Below, one piece after another: positions 31,728-39,769 of a DNA stretch of 40,937 nucleotides (its first letter is position 1; the number at the start of each line of letters is the position of its first letter). The position numbers were made by a program, and so were the translations under genes. This DNA comes from a virus: positions 1 through 40,937 of the IMG/VR virus record IMGVR_UViG_3300028372_000231; one strand, 5' to 3'. A model generated the notes under the pieces. The model ran no database searches, was not told the DNA's origin, and saw nothing but the letters and a program-made list of their open reading frames with translations.

Positions 31728-32882
31728 ATGGGTTTCAATCTTCGGAACGAAGAAACTGAGCAAAAAATCAATGACGAGCGCAAGAAGCGCGCCGACGAAA
31801 TGTCCTCTGAGTTTGAGGGCATTCGGGTTGGAGACGGCCTGAACGTCTGGCAAGTCATTCCCGGCAAGGGCAAGACCCTTGAGCCGACGATGGATGTACT
31901 GGTTCACTATGGACCCTTCCACCGTTGCGCTCGAAAAGATCCGGTTCCGGACCCGAATGATCCGGACGCATTCAAGACTGACAACTTCTTCGGGAACTGC
32001 ATCCGCTGCCAGTCGGCGTGGAATCGCTACGAAGAAAAGGGCAAGCCCAAGGTTGGCCCCAACAAGCAAGCATTCAGGGACAACATGGAGGCGCACCGAG
32101 TGTACCTTCAGGTCGTCGACTACAGCGCGTTCTTCAAGATCGACACGACTGGTCGGTTCGCGCAACTCGACAAGAAGCTGTTCAAGGAGTGGGGCGACAC
32201 CTTCGGAGAAGTTGTCCGTGGTGAGATTGACCCTCCCAATGATATGCCCGATGACATGGCGGCTTCTGCAAAGGCAAGCCCCGGTCTCGTGTCCGTGAAC
32301 AAGACGGTTGGCAAGACCATCCGTTCGGAGCACGAAGTCAAGCACATCGAGGAGGACAAAGACCCTCTGGGGCACCCCGACAAGTGGCTGCTTCAGATTA
32401 TCCGCACCAACGACGGCGATACCTTCGCTGGCCGTGGTGGTCAGGATGTCAAGAAGAAGGAGTACCAGGTCCGGTTCACGACCAGTTCCAAGACCAAAGG
32501 GTGGAAGTGCCCGGTCAGTTTGGATGACCTGTTCGAGCTTGCGGTCGACATGAAGAACATCGAGCCGGAAGACGACTCGTTGGAAGCCCGAGCCTACGCT
32601 CTGGAGAAGTTCGACGATAAGCTCATCGAGGGGTACCTCGACGAGAACGATCACTCGTACGCCCCTCAGTCGGATGACGACGAGGGGGACGATCCGGAAG
32701 ACGACCTGGAAACTTCGGGTCTCAATCCGGATGACTTCGGTGACGAGGATGGCGAAGACGTGGACGATGTGGATGATGAGGATGTCCTCACCACTGAAGA
32801 CCACGCCGAGACTGCACGACTCCGTGCGGAACTCGAAGAGGAAGAAGAGGAAGAAGAGGATGACGAAGACGACGATGAATAG
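31728..32882 (+). CDS. gp32-like single-stranded DNA-binding protein
   Basis: 384 residues. A basic N-terminal arm (ERKKRADEMS), then a core with a candidate zinc site: HYGPFHRC at about 61-68 and CIRC near 91-94, comparable to the His/Cys site of T4 gp32. The C-terminal ~75 residues are almost all Asp and Glu, ending in a run of acidic residues, the classic SSB tail that recruits partners. Its location before RecA/UvsX matches a recombination cluster. GAAAGGAAAGAG precedes ATG. The call rests on layout rather than on a verified OB-fold alignment. Confidence 0.7.
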   Translation: MGFNLRNEETEQKINDERKKRADEMSSEFEGIRVGDGLNVWQVIPGKGKTLEPTMDVLVHYGPFHRCARKDPVPDPNDPDAFKTDNFFGNCIRCQSAWNRYEEKGKPKVGPNKQAFRDNMEAHRVYLQVVDYSAFFKIDTTGRFAQLDKKLFKEWGDTFGEVVRGEIDPPNDMPDDMAASAKASPGLVSVNKTVGKTIRSEHEVKHIEEDKDPLGHPDKWLLQIIRTNDGDTFAGRGGQDVKKKEYQVRFTTSSKTKGWKCPVSLDDLFELAVDMKNIEPEDDSLEARAYALEKFDDKLIEGYLDENDHSYAPQSDDDEGDDPEDDLETSGLNPDDFGDEDGEDVDDVDDEDVLTTEDHAETARLRAELEEEEEEEEDDEDDDE

Positions 32883-32895
32883 ACTGGACTTCTCT

Positions 32896-32909
32896 TGAAC
32901 CTAGGTTCA
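32896..32909. promoter_or_regulatory. Palindrome TGAACCTAGGTTCA before RecA-like gene
   Basis: Perfect symmetrical copy ending 4 nt before ATG 32914. No Shine-Dalgarno exists outside it; AGG in its right half is the only candidate. Confidence 0.6.
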
Positions 32910-32913
32910 AAAC

Positions 32914-34092
32914 ATGGCTAAGAAGAACGATCCGAAAAAACTAGTATCGGGTCTCTTCGGTCAGGCCGAGAAGTCAGTAAAGGGAACGGCGGGGCCACTC
33001 TTTCGTCTGCACGAGATGCAGGCTAAGTTTGGTACTCGCCGTTACCTTTCTACGGGATATCCCAGCTTCGATATGCACCTTATGCATAATAAGGAGCGTA
33101 CTGAATATGGGTTCCCGTACGGTCGCATCGTCGGGATTCACGGTGCTAGTGGTGCTCTTAAAACCACATTCACCTATCAGTCGCTTGCGAAGAACGTAGC
33201 CAAAGGTGGCCACAGTCTTTACCTGACGACTGAAGATTTCGATGCAGACTATGCCGAGATGTTCCTCCAACGTGAGGGAATGACCGGCGATCTATCTCAA
33301 TATGATTACTCAGCAAAGTTCATCCACAATATGGATGTGCTGGATGAGACAGTGAAAGCCTTCCTCAAGCCTTATGTTGAGGCGGCTGACAAATTGGAAG
33401 ACATGGGCGAAGATCCGCTCGACCACCTGCCACCCATTATGATTGGGTGTGACTCGATTGGTGCTCTCATTGCAGGCGTGGACCATAAGCGCTTGGAAAA
33501 GAAAGGCATCAAAGAGGGTAAGCAGGTGGGTGTCAAGGCGAGTGAGATTCACTCGTTCTTCCAGTTGAATATGATGAAGTTCGCCCGACTGGGTGTCCTT
33601 TTCCTTTACACGAATCACTTCCGAGACAACATTGGCTTTGGCAATGCCAAGTACACCGTGGCTCACGATAGCGCGTTGAAGTATTACGCGACGTTGCGAG
33701 TCAGGGTTCAGCGCGGCTGGGATAAGGACATGATGTCCAAAAAGTCCAGCGCCAACCGGGAGTACCGACAGGGCTGGCCTTTTGTCGCTAAAATCTACAA
33801 GATCAGACAAGAGACTGTTCTGGCCGGGGAAGTTGAGATTCCCTATGTGAATACGATGGGTCTCGACTACACGGCAAGCCTCGTGGACGCCGGTATGATG
33901 TCCGGAGTTGCAAAGCTCTGGGGCGGTGTCTACACAATTGATGTTGATGATGACCACTACTTAGCCCCCTGGAATGGCAAATACGCGAAAGCTGACTTAC
34001 GTGATCTCATCAAGGAGAACGCTGAGTTTCGGGTCAAGCTCGAAAAGGCTTCGTTGAAAGCAGGGGCGGAATCTGTCCAGGAGTTTGACTGA
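32914..34092 (+). CDS. RecA/UvsX-like recombinase
   Basis: 392 residues. Walker A is GASGALKTT at 77-85, with Leu where most RecA proteins have Gly before Lys; UvsX proteins also deviate here. Walker B lies in PPIMIGCDSIGAL near 172. The STGYPSFDMHL opening before the P-loop is the RecA-type subunit-contact region, and loop regions with SALKYYATLRVRV follow. It would form the filament for strand exchange and recombination-dependent replication, with SSB upstream and gp47-like nuclease downstream. The stop overlaps the next ATG by 1 nt. Confidence 0.86.
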   Translation: MAKKNDPKKLVSGLFGQAEKSVKGTAGPLFRLHEMQAKFGTRRYLSTGYPSFDMHLMHNKERTEYGFPYGRIVGIHGASGALKTTFTYQSLAKNVAKGGHSLYLTTEDFDADYAEMFLQREGMTGDLSQYDYSAKFIHNMDVLDETVKAFLKPYVEAADKLEDMGEDPLDHLPPIMIGCDSIGALIAGVDHKRLEKKGIKEGKQVGVKASEIHSFFQLNMMKFARLGVLFLYTNHFRDNIGFGNAKYTVAHDSALKYYATLRVRVQRGWDKDMMSKKSSANREYRQGWPFVAKIYKIRQETVLAGEVEIPYVNTMGLDYTASLVDAGMMSGVAKLWGGVYTIDVDDDHYLAPWNGKYAKADLRDLIKENAEFRVKLEKASLKAGAESVQEFD

Positions 34093-35171
34093 TGAAATTG
34101 TTAGTGACCAGTGATGAACACTTCCAAAACAGTAACTCGAAGTTCAGGCTGGACCGAGAAGGGGTGTCAGATCTTCTCAAGGCTCAAGTAGCCTACTATG
34201 AGATGTTGGCCGACGAATTGGAGTCCGGTGATTATGACGGCTTCATAAGCGGCGGGGATACGGCTGACGCCGCTATCCTCGATCCCATCACGGCACACCA
34301 CATGAACAAGGCGATCAAGCGCATCGTCGAGGCAACCAACTTCCACCTCTTTCTGGAGGGGAACCACTGCGTGTCCGACAGCCGATCCCTGTTCACTGTG
34401 CTGGGGACTTTGAAGGAGTTGAGGGACGACTTGACCGTTGTCCTGAGAGAAGGGAAAGTCATCTGGGAACTACCCAGTGGAGAGTATGTGACATTTCACT
34501 GCTTCCCGTATCAGTCAGACTACAGGCTTCTGGAAGAACGGATTGCCATTAGTAATGATCTGGTTGACCCGAATGATGGAGACCTCGATATCATGTTGTT
34601 CCACTTTGGTGTGAAGAATGCCATGTTGGACAACGGGTTCGAGTCTCCATCTGGGGTGAACCTAAGTACAGAAATGGTGAGTAACTTCGACATCTGTCTG
34701 GGTGGTGATTACCACACTCGTCAGAACGTCCACTCCCATGTTCACTACATTGGCGCTCCGTTCGACCTGAAGTTTGGCGAACACTACAGGCGTGGGGCCA
34801 TGGTTCTCGACATCACACCTGATGGGTATGACATTGACTATATCGAGAATCCATATCAGTACGATATCCTCAAGCTTTCCCCCGAGGAGTTTTTGTCGTA
34901 CGACGGCCACAACTCGAAGACGATTGTGAAGATCGATGGAGAGCCGACGCCTGAGCAGCGTGTACAGATTGAGAAACTGAAGGGGGAATTTTACAATGTG
35001 TCAGTGCCCCGAGTGAGAGCAAAGAGAGACGATGAGGATATTAGGGTGGACGTGATTGAAGGCGATAGCCAACGAGACGTTGACCTTGTGCGGGCACAGA
35101 TGAAGAAGAATGATGTCGATGATAGAGTGGCGGTTAGAGCCGTCGAGCTTTTCGAGGAAATACAGCGTTAG
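34092..35171 (+). CDS. SbcD/gp47-like nuclease subunit (metallophosphoesterase)
   Basis: 359 residues, T4 gp47 size (about 340). Phosphoesterase motifs in order: SDEH (7-10), GGD (54-56), GNHC (90-93; most members have GNHD or GNHE), LFHFG (169-173) and GGDYH (204-208). The partner is the SbcC/gp46-like ATPase at 37210. Together they process DNA ends for recombination. The Cys in place of the acidic residue of motif III is odd but the His of GNH is kept. Confidence 0.85.
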   Translation: MKLLVTSDEHFQNSNSKFRLDREGVSDLLKAQVAYYEMLADELESGDYDGFISGGDTADAAILDPITAHHMNKAIKRIVEATNFHLFLEGNHCVSDSRSLFTVLGTLKELRDDLTVVLREGKVIWELPSGEYVTFHCFPYQSDYRLLEERIAISNDLVDPNDGDLDIMLFHFGVKNAMLDNGFESPSGVNLSTEMVSNFDICLGGDYHTRQNVHSHVHYIGAPFDLKFGEHYRRGAMVLDITPDGYDIDYIENPYQYDILKLSPEEFLSYDGHNSKTIVKIDGEPTPEQRVQIEKLKGEFYNVSVPRVRAKRDDEDIRVDVIEGDSQRDVDLVRAQMKKNDVDDRVAVRAVELFEEIQR

Positions 35172-35186
35172 CTGGAGTGAGATCAA

Positions 35187-35648
35187 ATGAGCGGCGATGA
35201 AGAGAGCAAGGTGAATGACACTTTGCGCAGAGATGACTATAAGAGAGATGAGGACTTTGGCCTGGGTACGTTTGACGACTTACTCAAGGTTGTTCTCTAC
35301 CTCTGTCAAATGATTATTCCCCAAGAGCGTGTCAGGATTGAGGGTAGTGAGAGCCAGAAGAGAGTACGGCTTGAGTACCACTTCAAAAGCAACCGTAACA
35401 TCGGGCTTTTCCTTGGTCGTGGCAAAGAAAACTTGAAAGCGTTGAGTCGGATTGGGAGGATTCAGCAAATGTTTCCCCATGATCGATTCATCCAGCATGT
35501 GGTCTTCAAGGAGGACGGTTCGACCCAGCAGTTCTGGGATCTTGAAGTCTCCAAGAGGAATGTGGAGGTTCCTGACCATTTGAAGCAGTATGACCTTTAC
35601 TATGACTGGGATGAAGACCCAGATGGGAGAGGTGATGAAGTACAGTGA
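35187..35648 (+). CDS. KH-like RNA-binding protein candidate
   Basis: 153 residues, GGAGTGAG before ATG. RVRLEYHFKSNRNIGLFLGRGKENLKALSRIG at about 60-90 resembles the strand, loop and helix of KhpA-type KH domains, but the GxxG loop reads GRGK. The acidic tail (DWDEDPDGRGDE) is disordered. It lies between the two nuclease subunit genes, unrelated to them by sequence. An RNA-binding role is plausible but not proved. Confidence 0.65.
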   Translation: MSGDEESKVNDTLRRDDYKRDEDFGLGTFDDLLKVVLYLCQMIIPQERVRIEGSESQKRVRLEYHFKSNRNIGLFLGRGKENLKALSRIGRIQQMFPHDRFIQHVVFKEDGSTQQFWDLEVSKRNVEVPDHLKQYDLYYDWDEDPDGRGDEVQ

Positions 35649-36285
35649 TGTAGAACTGAGAGAGGCAATGGTGGAGTGCGCTCTTGCCGAGTGGGACAGA
35701 TGTGTTCTTGACACTCAGGGTGCTATTGCTGGTTCCATCAAGCGTATCACCGAGTACTACGTCGAAGTTGGCGGATGGTGGCCCAGCTACATCAAGGAGA
35801 ACGGCGGTGGACAGTACACCGAGGTGTTTGTCCAAGACGGCACTAAGAAGTACATGTCGTGGTGCGGCATCTTCGTAGGTTGGTGCGGTCTGAACCTTGG
35901 CCGATTCCTGGAGGATAACGCCTGTATCAACTATCGGGTCAAACCGAAGGTTGCTGAGCTTTGTCTCGCTTCTACATATCGGCTCAACAGCCGTGAGAAG
36001 TGGACTGAGCAGAGGGTTATCCCGCCTGCGCGATATGAGCCACACGAGATTCAACGAGGTGACATTGTGGTTGTCGGAGATGACAAGCATTATGGGGACC
36101 ACATTACGTTGGCTTTGTACGCACCAAATGAAGATGGCCAAGTCTTCACTCTGTCCGGAAATGGATGGGGCAAGGTTCCGTGTAAAGATGGTCGTCGAGA
36201 GGGAGTGGTGAAGACCATTTACGACCTCGATGATGTCACGCGGGTCTACCGCCTGACTAAAGACCACTTCACTACCAAAATTTAG
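35635..36285 (+). CDS. CHAP-like cysteine hydrolase, possible endolysin
   Basis: 216 residues from ATG 35635 (GGGAGAGG upstream; a further in-frame ATG at 35590 lacks a site). SWCGIFVGWCG with Cys77 as candidate nucleophile and GDIVVVGD...HYGDHITLAL with His156 match the Cys-His layout of CHAP/NlpC-P60 peptidoglycan amidases and endopeptidases. No cell-wall-binding domain or signal peptide is seen. The following gene encodes an N-terminally anchored membrane protein, so a lysis role is possible. It overlaps the KH-like gene by 14 nt. Confidence 0.72.
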   Translation: MKYSDVELREAMVECALAEWDRCVLDTQGAIAGSIKRITEYYVEVGGWWPSYIKENGGGQYTEVFVQDGTKKYMSWCGIFVGWCGLNLGRFLEDNACINYRVKPKVAELCLASTYRLNSREKWTEQRVIPPARYEPHEIQRGDIVVVGDDKHYGDHITLALYAPNEDGQVFTLSGNGWGKVPCKDGRREGVVKTIYDLDDVTRVYRLTKDHFTTKI

Positions 36286-36293
36286 GAGCAGGC

Positions 36294-36683
36294 GTGTTCT
36301 ACCTGCTGTTTCAGGTGGCCTTAGCCATCTGGATCATTTACGTGTTGATTGATTATCTAAGAAGAGGTTTCCCCATGAATGGCGTCCGATACAATACACC
36401 CACCAAAGTCCAACGGCTCTTGCAGCCAGCGGTCACCCACCTGAGCCGAGTCCGCTTCGTCACCACGACGAGACAGCGTGACCGGCTCGTTGAACTCTAT
36501 GACAACGCCTGCATTGAAGTTGATGAATACCTCGCGGCGGTTCACGACCTCCAGCACCTCGCTCAAGAGAAGCTGGTTGAACCTAAGTTCAAGTCCAAGG
36601 ATCATACCTTGGTCCCCAAGCTTACCACGCGTGGTCGATACTTCGTTGTAAACTATCTCAAAAATCAGAAGGGGGCGGCGTGA
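36294..36683 (+). CDS. N-terminally membrane-anchored protein after hydrolase
   Basis: 129 residues from GTG 36294 with AGGAG 3-4 nt upstream. Residues 2-22 are hydrophobic (FYLLFQVALAIWIIYVLIDYL), then a basic hinge and a soluble ~100-residue helical domain. One TM helix directly after a hydrolase gene could suit a holin- or spanin-like factor, but nothing specific supports it. It overlaps the next gene by 4 nt. Confidence 0.68.
   Translation: MFYLLFQVALAIWIIYVLIDYLRRGFPMNGVRYNTPTKVQRLLQPAVTHLSRVRFVTTTRQRDRLVELYDNACIEVDEYLAAVHDLQHLAQEKLVEPKFKSKDHTLVPKLTTRGRYFVVNYLKNQKGAA
36578..36591. repeat. In-gene palindrome copy TGAACCTAAGTTCA
   Basis: Family copy inside the membrane-anchored protein gene, read as V-E-P-K-F-K. 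Confidence 0.5.
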
Positions 36684-36898
36684 ACGACGATTTAACATTT
36701 CTTATGATCGGTGTTGTGATCGGTATCGCATTTTCTATATTGGGGTTCATGGGGGTAGATGACTCCCAACAGCAAAAGAAGGACATGATGCGTCGAGCCT
36801 ATGAGAGAGGTGCCGCAGAATTCAATCTTCGGGAGGACGGCATCACATGGACCGACTATAAGATCTCTTACATCTGTGAGGGCAACGATGTTCGTTGA
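36680..36898 (+). CDS. Small membrane protein, tandem paralogue A
   Basis: 72 residues from GTG in a GTGA overlap. Residues about 6-25 are hydrophobic (FLMIGVVIGIAFSILGFMG). The soluble tail reads RRAYERGAAEFNLREDGITWTDYKISYICEG, very similar to the tail of the next gene. The pair looks like a tandem duplication. Function is unknown. Confidence 0.7.
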   Translation: MNDDLTFLMIGVVIGIAFSILGFMGVDDSQQQKKDMMRRAYERGAAEFNLREDGITWTDYKISYICEGNDVR

Positions 36899-37085
36899 TG
36901 GGTTCTTCGCTGGTTGTATAACATCCCTCATTTTGAGCTTCACCTTAGCTGTTATGGCTGACTGTGAGGTGAAAGATAGGAGGATTGAGCGCGCAATCGA
37001 GAGAGATGCAGCCGAATACAATAAGGAGTCACACGAGATTGAGTGGTCTGACCCGGCAGTCAAGTACATTTGCACAGGGGATTGA
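36888..37085 (+). CDS. Small membrane protein, tandem paralogue B
   Basis: 65 residues from ATG 36888, overlapping paralogue A by 11 nt. One TM helix (GCITSLILSFTLAVMA), then ERAIERDAAEYNKESHEIEWSDPAVKYICTG, matching the A..ER.AAE(F/Y)N...I.W.D...KYIC pattern of paralogue A. The earlier in-frame start at 36801 is rejected because it lies inside paralogue A without a binding site. Confidence 0.68.
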   Translation: MFVDGFFAGCITSLILSFTLAVMADCEVKDRRIERAIERDAAEYNKESHEIEWSDPAVKYICTGD

Positions 37086-37216
37086 TGGATGGTGAATTTT
37101 TACTGATATCCCTTGTAGTGGCTGTTTCGTGTATTTGTTGCTTTGGGCTGGGCTACTCTGTAGGTCGTGCTGATAATGATGGTTACAATGATGATGATGG
37201 AGGTAACTGGTGGTGA
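37085..37216 (+). CDS. Small membrane protein, 43 residues
   Basis: ATG 37085 overlaps the previous stop by 1 nt. One hydrophobic span (FLLISLVVAVSCICCFGLGYSVG) and an acidic, Asn/Asp/Gly-rich tail ending GGNWW. It overlaps the start of the gp46-like gene. It follows the paralogue pair but lacks their common tail motif. Function is unknown. Confidence 0.55.
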   Translation: MDGEFLLISLVVAVSCICCFGLGYSVGRADNDGYNDDDGGNWW

Positions 37217-39114
37217 CACCTAAACGAATCAAGGTTCATAACTTTGTTACAATCAAAGATGTAGACCTCCGATTAGATAGAGGGACTTACTTCATCACTG
37301 GTGAGAACAGGGATGAGATTGAGCAAGAGTCCAACGGGGCTGGTAAGTCCCTACTGTGTGAGACGATTCCTTGGGTTCTGTTTGAAGACCTCTTGAGAAA
37401 GGGGATGCTCAGGGATGACATCATCGGTAAGCACGATGAGTACACTCAGGTGACAATCTGGTTCGACGTGGATGGTGAAACGTTCATCGTTGATCGGGTC
37501 AGGAACCACCCAGACCGGGGCAACGATGTCAAGGTGTACGCCGATGAAATCTCCGACGATAACGACATGTCGAAGCACAAGAAGTCGGACACAACGAAGT
37601 TCATCTGCAACAAGCTTGGGATCAATCCCAAGATTATGTACTACTGTGCGTATGCCGGTAAGAAGCAAGACCCGCTAGTCGGCCTGACTTCAACCGAGTT
37701 GAACACAGTGGTCTCCGAGATTCTGAACACCCAGCGTTACGACCAGTGGATTTCCAAGGTTCGCAAGCAGGGTAGAGAGTTGGAGACTGAGATGAACACC
37801 TCCATGAAGCTCCTCAATTCTAAAGAGGAACAGGTCGAGGAGGTTGAGGACGATTGCGATATGCTTACCGAAGACTTGGGCACCTTCCAAGAGCGACTTG
37901 ATTCCCAAATCGAAGAGATCGAGGAGGAGATTGAGTCGGTCGAGAGTGAGCGCGACGAGTTCAGGGAGCTTATCGAGGGTAAGGATAAGGTTCAAGATGA
38001 GTTCGATGAGATTGAAGACGAGGTGCGCGGCATCGAGATCTTGAACTCACGACTCAAGGCGGCACAGCGCAACGTCAAGTCGCGGACAAAGAAGGTTCAG
38101 AAGTTTAAGAATCGGATGGTTAAGCTCAAGGCCAATATCAAAGAGGCCGAGTCAGCTTACAACAACTTGGCAAAGAACCCGTCCGGCGAATGTGACTACT
38201 GTGGCAACACGCTTCAGAAGTCTGCCGACCTTGCGAGACGAATCAAGGTTGCGAAGAAGCGCCTGGATAAATCGCAGGGAGACAAGATCGACCTCAGTGT
38301 CAACATCGACAATTCTCGAAACGCGTTGAAGGTGGAGGAAGACAAGGTTGATGAACTGACTGAAGAGATTGAAGGCAAGCGGGATAAGCTTGACCGGTAC
38401 CACAAGCTGGAGAAGAAACTCGAAAGCTACAAGCGTGCTGAGAAGTTCATCACCAAGTGTGAGGCAAAACTTGAGAAGCTGACCACGAAGTTGGAGGGGA
38501 TCGAGAGTCAGACTCCGGACGCCAAGCGTAAAGCCCTGAAGAAGAAGGAAGCCAGACTCGCTGAGCTTGTCGCTGAGCGCTCCGAGCTTCGCACGAGGGT
38601 GGAAGGCTGCGAATTAGATATCAAAGCCTCTGAGGAGCTTGAGACCGCGTTGAAGGCTACGAAGGCGGCTCGCTTCAATTCATTCATGCTGTCCTTACAG
38701 GATAAAATCAATGAAAACCTCGACATCCTCACAGAAGGAGACTATCACTGCAAGCTCGAAGCGGATAAGGGAGAGCTTGGACTGCGCTTCATTGGTGGTA
38801 CAAAAGACAAGTACCTCTCTTACCATGCTTACTCGACTGGCGAACAAGCTCGAATCTCAAAAGCTGCTTCAACAGCGCTGAACGAGATGATGGATCTTGG
38901 TGTCGTCATTGATGACGAGGGTCTGAACGGCGTGGATGATGTAGGGATTGAGCGCCTGTTGGAATTCATCCTTGAGAAGAATGGCGATAAGCTGTTCTTC
39001 TTTGTTGGCCACCAGAAGAAAGTTCATGACTATTTCGCGGGGTGTAACAACTTGCACATCGTGAAGGAAGATGGTGATTCCAAAATCACCCTGAGAAAGA
39101 TGGAGGCTGCTTGA
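37210..39114 (+). CDS. SbcC/gp46-like ATPase of the recombination nuclease
   Basis: 634 residues from GTG 37210 (GGAGG 6 nt upstream). SMC/Rad50 layout: P-loop SNGAGKS (41-47), long coiled coils, zinc hook ECDYCG near 327-332, second coil, then ABC signature YSTGEQARIS near 541, Walker B VVIDDEGLNGVD near 566, and the H-loop VGHQ. It partners the SbcD-like subunit at 34092. The pair is separated by six small genes, whereas the subunits are adjacent in many genomes. Confidence 0.9.
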   Translation: MVTPKRIKVHNFVTIKDVDLRLDRGTYFITGENRDEIEQESNGAGKSLLCETIPWVLFEDLLRKGMLRDDIIGKHDEYTQVTIWFDVDGETFIVDRVRNHPDRGNDVKVYADEISDDNDMSKHKKSDTTKFICNKLGINPKIMYYCAYAGKKQDPLVGLTSTELNTVVSEILNTQRYDQWISKVRKQGRELETEMNTSMKLLNSKEEQVEEVEDDCDMLTEDLGTFQERLDSQIEEIEEEIESVESERDEFRELIEGKDKVQDEFDEIEDEVRGIEILNSRLKAAQRNVKSRTKKVQKFKNRMVKLKANIKEAESAYNNLAKNPSGECDYCGNTLQKSADLARRIKVAKKRLDKSQGDKIDLSVNIDNSRNALKVEEDKVDELTEEIEGKRDKLDRYHKLEKKLESYKRAEKFITKCEAKLEKLTTKLEGIESQTPDAKRKALKKKEARLAELVAERSELRTRVEGCELDIKASEELETALKATKAARFNSFMLSLQDKINENLDILTEGDYHCKLEADKGELGLRFIGGTKDKYLSYHAYSTGEQARISKAASTALNEMMDLGVVIDDEGLNGVDDVGIERLLEFILEKNGDKLFFFVGHQKKVHDYFAGCNNLHIVKEDGDSKITLRKMEAA

Positions 39115-39428
39115 ACTGGGAGATGGTTTCAGATTTAGTCTACTACTCAGGACTCATTTGCTGGATTTTAGTGATTGGCTATGGGTTGAAGAACTGGGTG
39201 GATAGCAAGCTCAACCACTGGCGGCGTTGTAGAGATGCTGAAGAAGAGTTGTACCAGTTGGCCAACAAGACCCGTAAGACTCTTATCTCTGCCAAGATTG
39301 CTATCAGGTCTTCTTACGAGGACCGTCCAACGAGTGGGTATGCTAAAAGAACTCTCGAAGAGATTGACAAACTACAGGAAGAAACAGACTGGACCTTCCG
39401 TGAGGAAGAGTGGAGGAGTATACGATGA
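39111..39428 (+). CDS. Hypothetical N-terminally anchored protein
   Basis: 105 residues from TTG 39111 in a TTGA overlap, with GGAGG 5 nt upstream; ATG 39123 has no usable site. Hydrophobic span at about 8-25 (LVYYSGLICWILVIGYGL), then a helical, charged cytoplasmic-type domain. The stop overlaps the next start (ATGA). Function is unknown. Confidence 0.65.
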   Translation: MNWEMVSDLVYYSGLICWILVIGYGLKNWVDSKLNHWRRCRDAEEELYQLANKTRKTLISAKIAIRSSYEDRPTSGYAKRTLEEIDKLQEETDWTFREEEWRSIR

Positions 39429-39769
39429 TCGGCCATGAACTTAGGTTCAAATGTGAGAACTGCGGCGAAGACTTCGCAAGCAGTCGGTATTTTAAATTGA
39501 AGAATAACGGTGATTTTGTAGGTTACAAGGTCTACTGTCAATGTGGAGAAGGAGTATTAAATGATGACGGCGAGCTACCGGTTCAAAAGGGAAGGGCACA
39601 CAACCCCTTACCAACCAAGCGTGCTCACCGAGAGAGGGCGCCACTGGTGCCCGCGGGACTGAATAAGCTGCTGGACAAGGAAGCGGAACTCCGTCGTCAA
39701 AATCAAGAGGAGAAAGACGATGGCGAAGACGCATTGGAAAGCAGCGCAACAGAGGGCGATGGTTCTTGA
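39425..39769 (+). CDS. Zinc-ribbon protein
   Basis: 114 residues from ATG 39425 with GGAGGAG 7 nt upstream. CENC (10-13) and CQC (38-40) with strands between form a compact zinc-ribbon-like unit. The C-terminus is basic then acidic (KRAHRERAPL...EEKDDGEDALES). It may bind nucleic acid or a replisome partner. The gene carries a palindrome copy from its fourth codon. Confidence 0.62.
   Translation: MIGHELRFKCENCGEDFASSRYFKLKNNGDFVGYKVYCQCGEGVLNDDGELPVQKGRAHNPLPTKRAHRERAPLVPAGLNKLLDKEAELRRQNQEEKDDGEDALESSATEGDGS
39436..39449. repeat. Palindrome copy TGAACTTAGGTTCA at the start of zinc-ribbon gene
   Basis: Family copy 11 nt after ATG 39425, read as H-E-L-R-F-K. Unlike the intergenic copies it lies just inside the coding region. 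Confidence 0.55.

Noticed and set aside
31194-32804. 536-residue antisense ORF over the SSB gene region
   Set aside because: It results from the Asp/Glu-rich SSB codons read backwards; the product is Val/Leu-rich with no motif, and it spans two genuine genes.
37684-37702. TTCAACCGAGTTGAA near the gp46-like P-loop region as another family member
   Set aside because: Arm sequence differs from TGAAC/GTTCA and lies within coding sequence without repetition.
2426-39449. The GAAC-N4-GTTC palindromes as plain host LexA boxes
   Set aside because: Spacing matches, but the centre is consistently YTRR on one strand, copies lie inside coding regions and at start codons, and no promoters accompany most. 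Kept only as an alternative.
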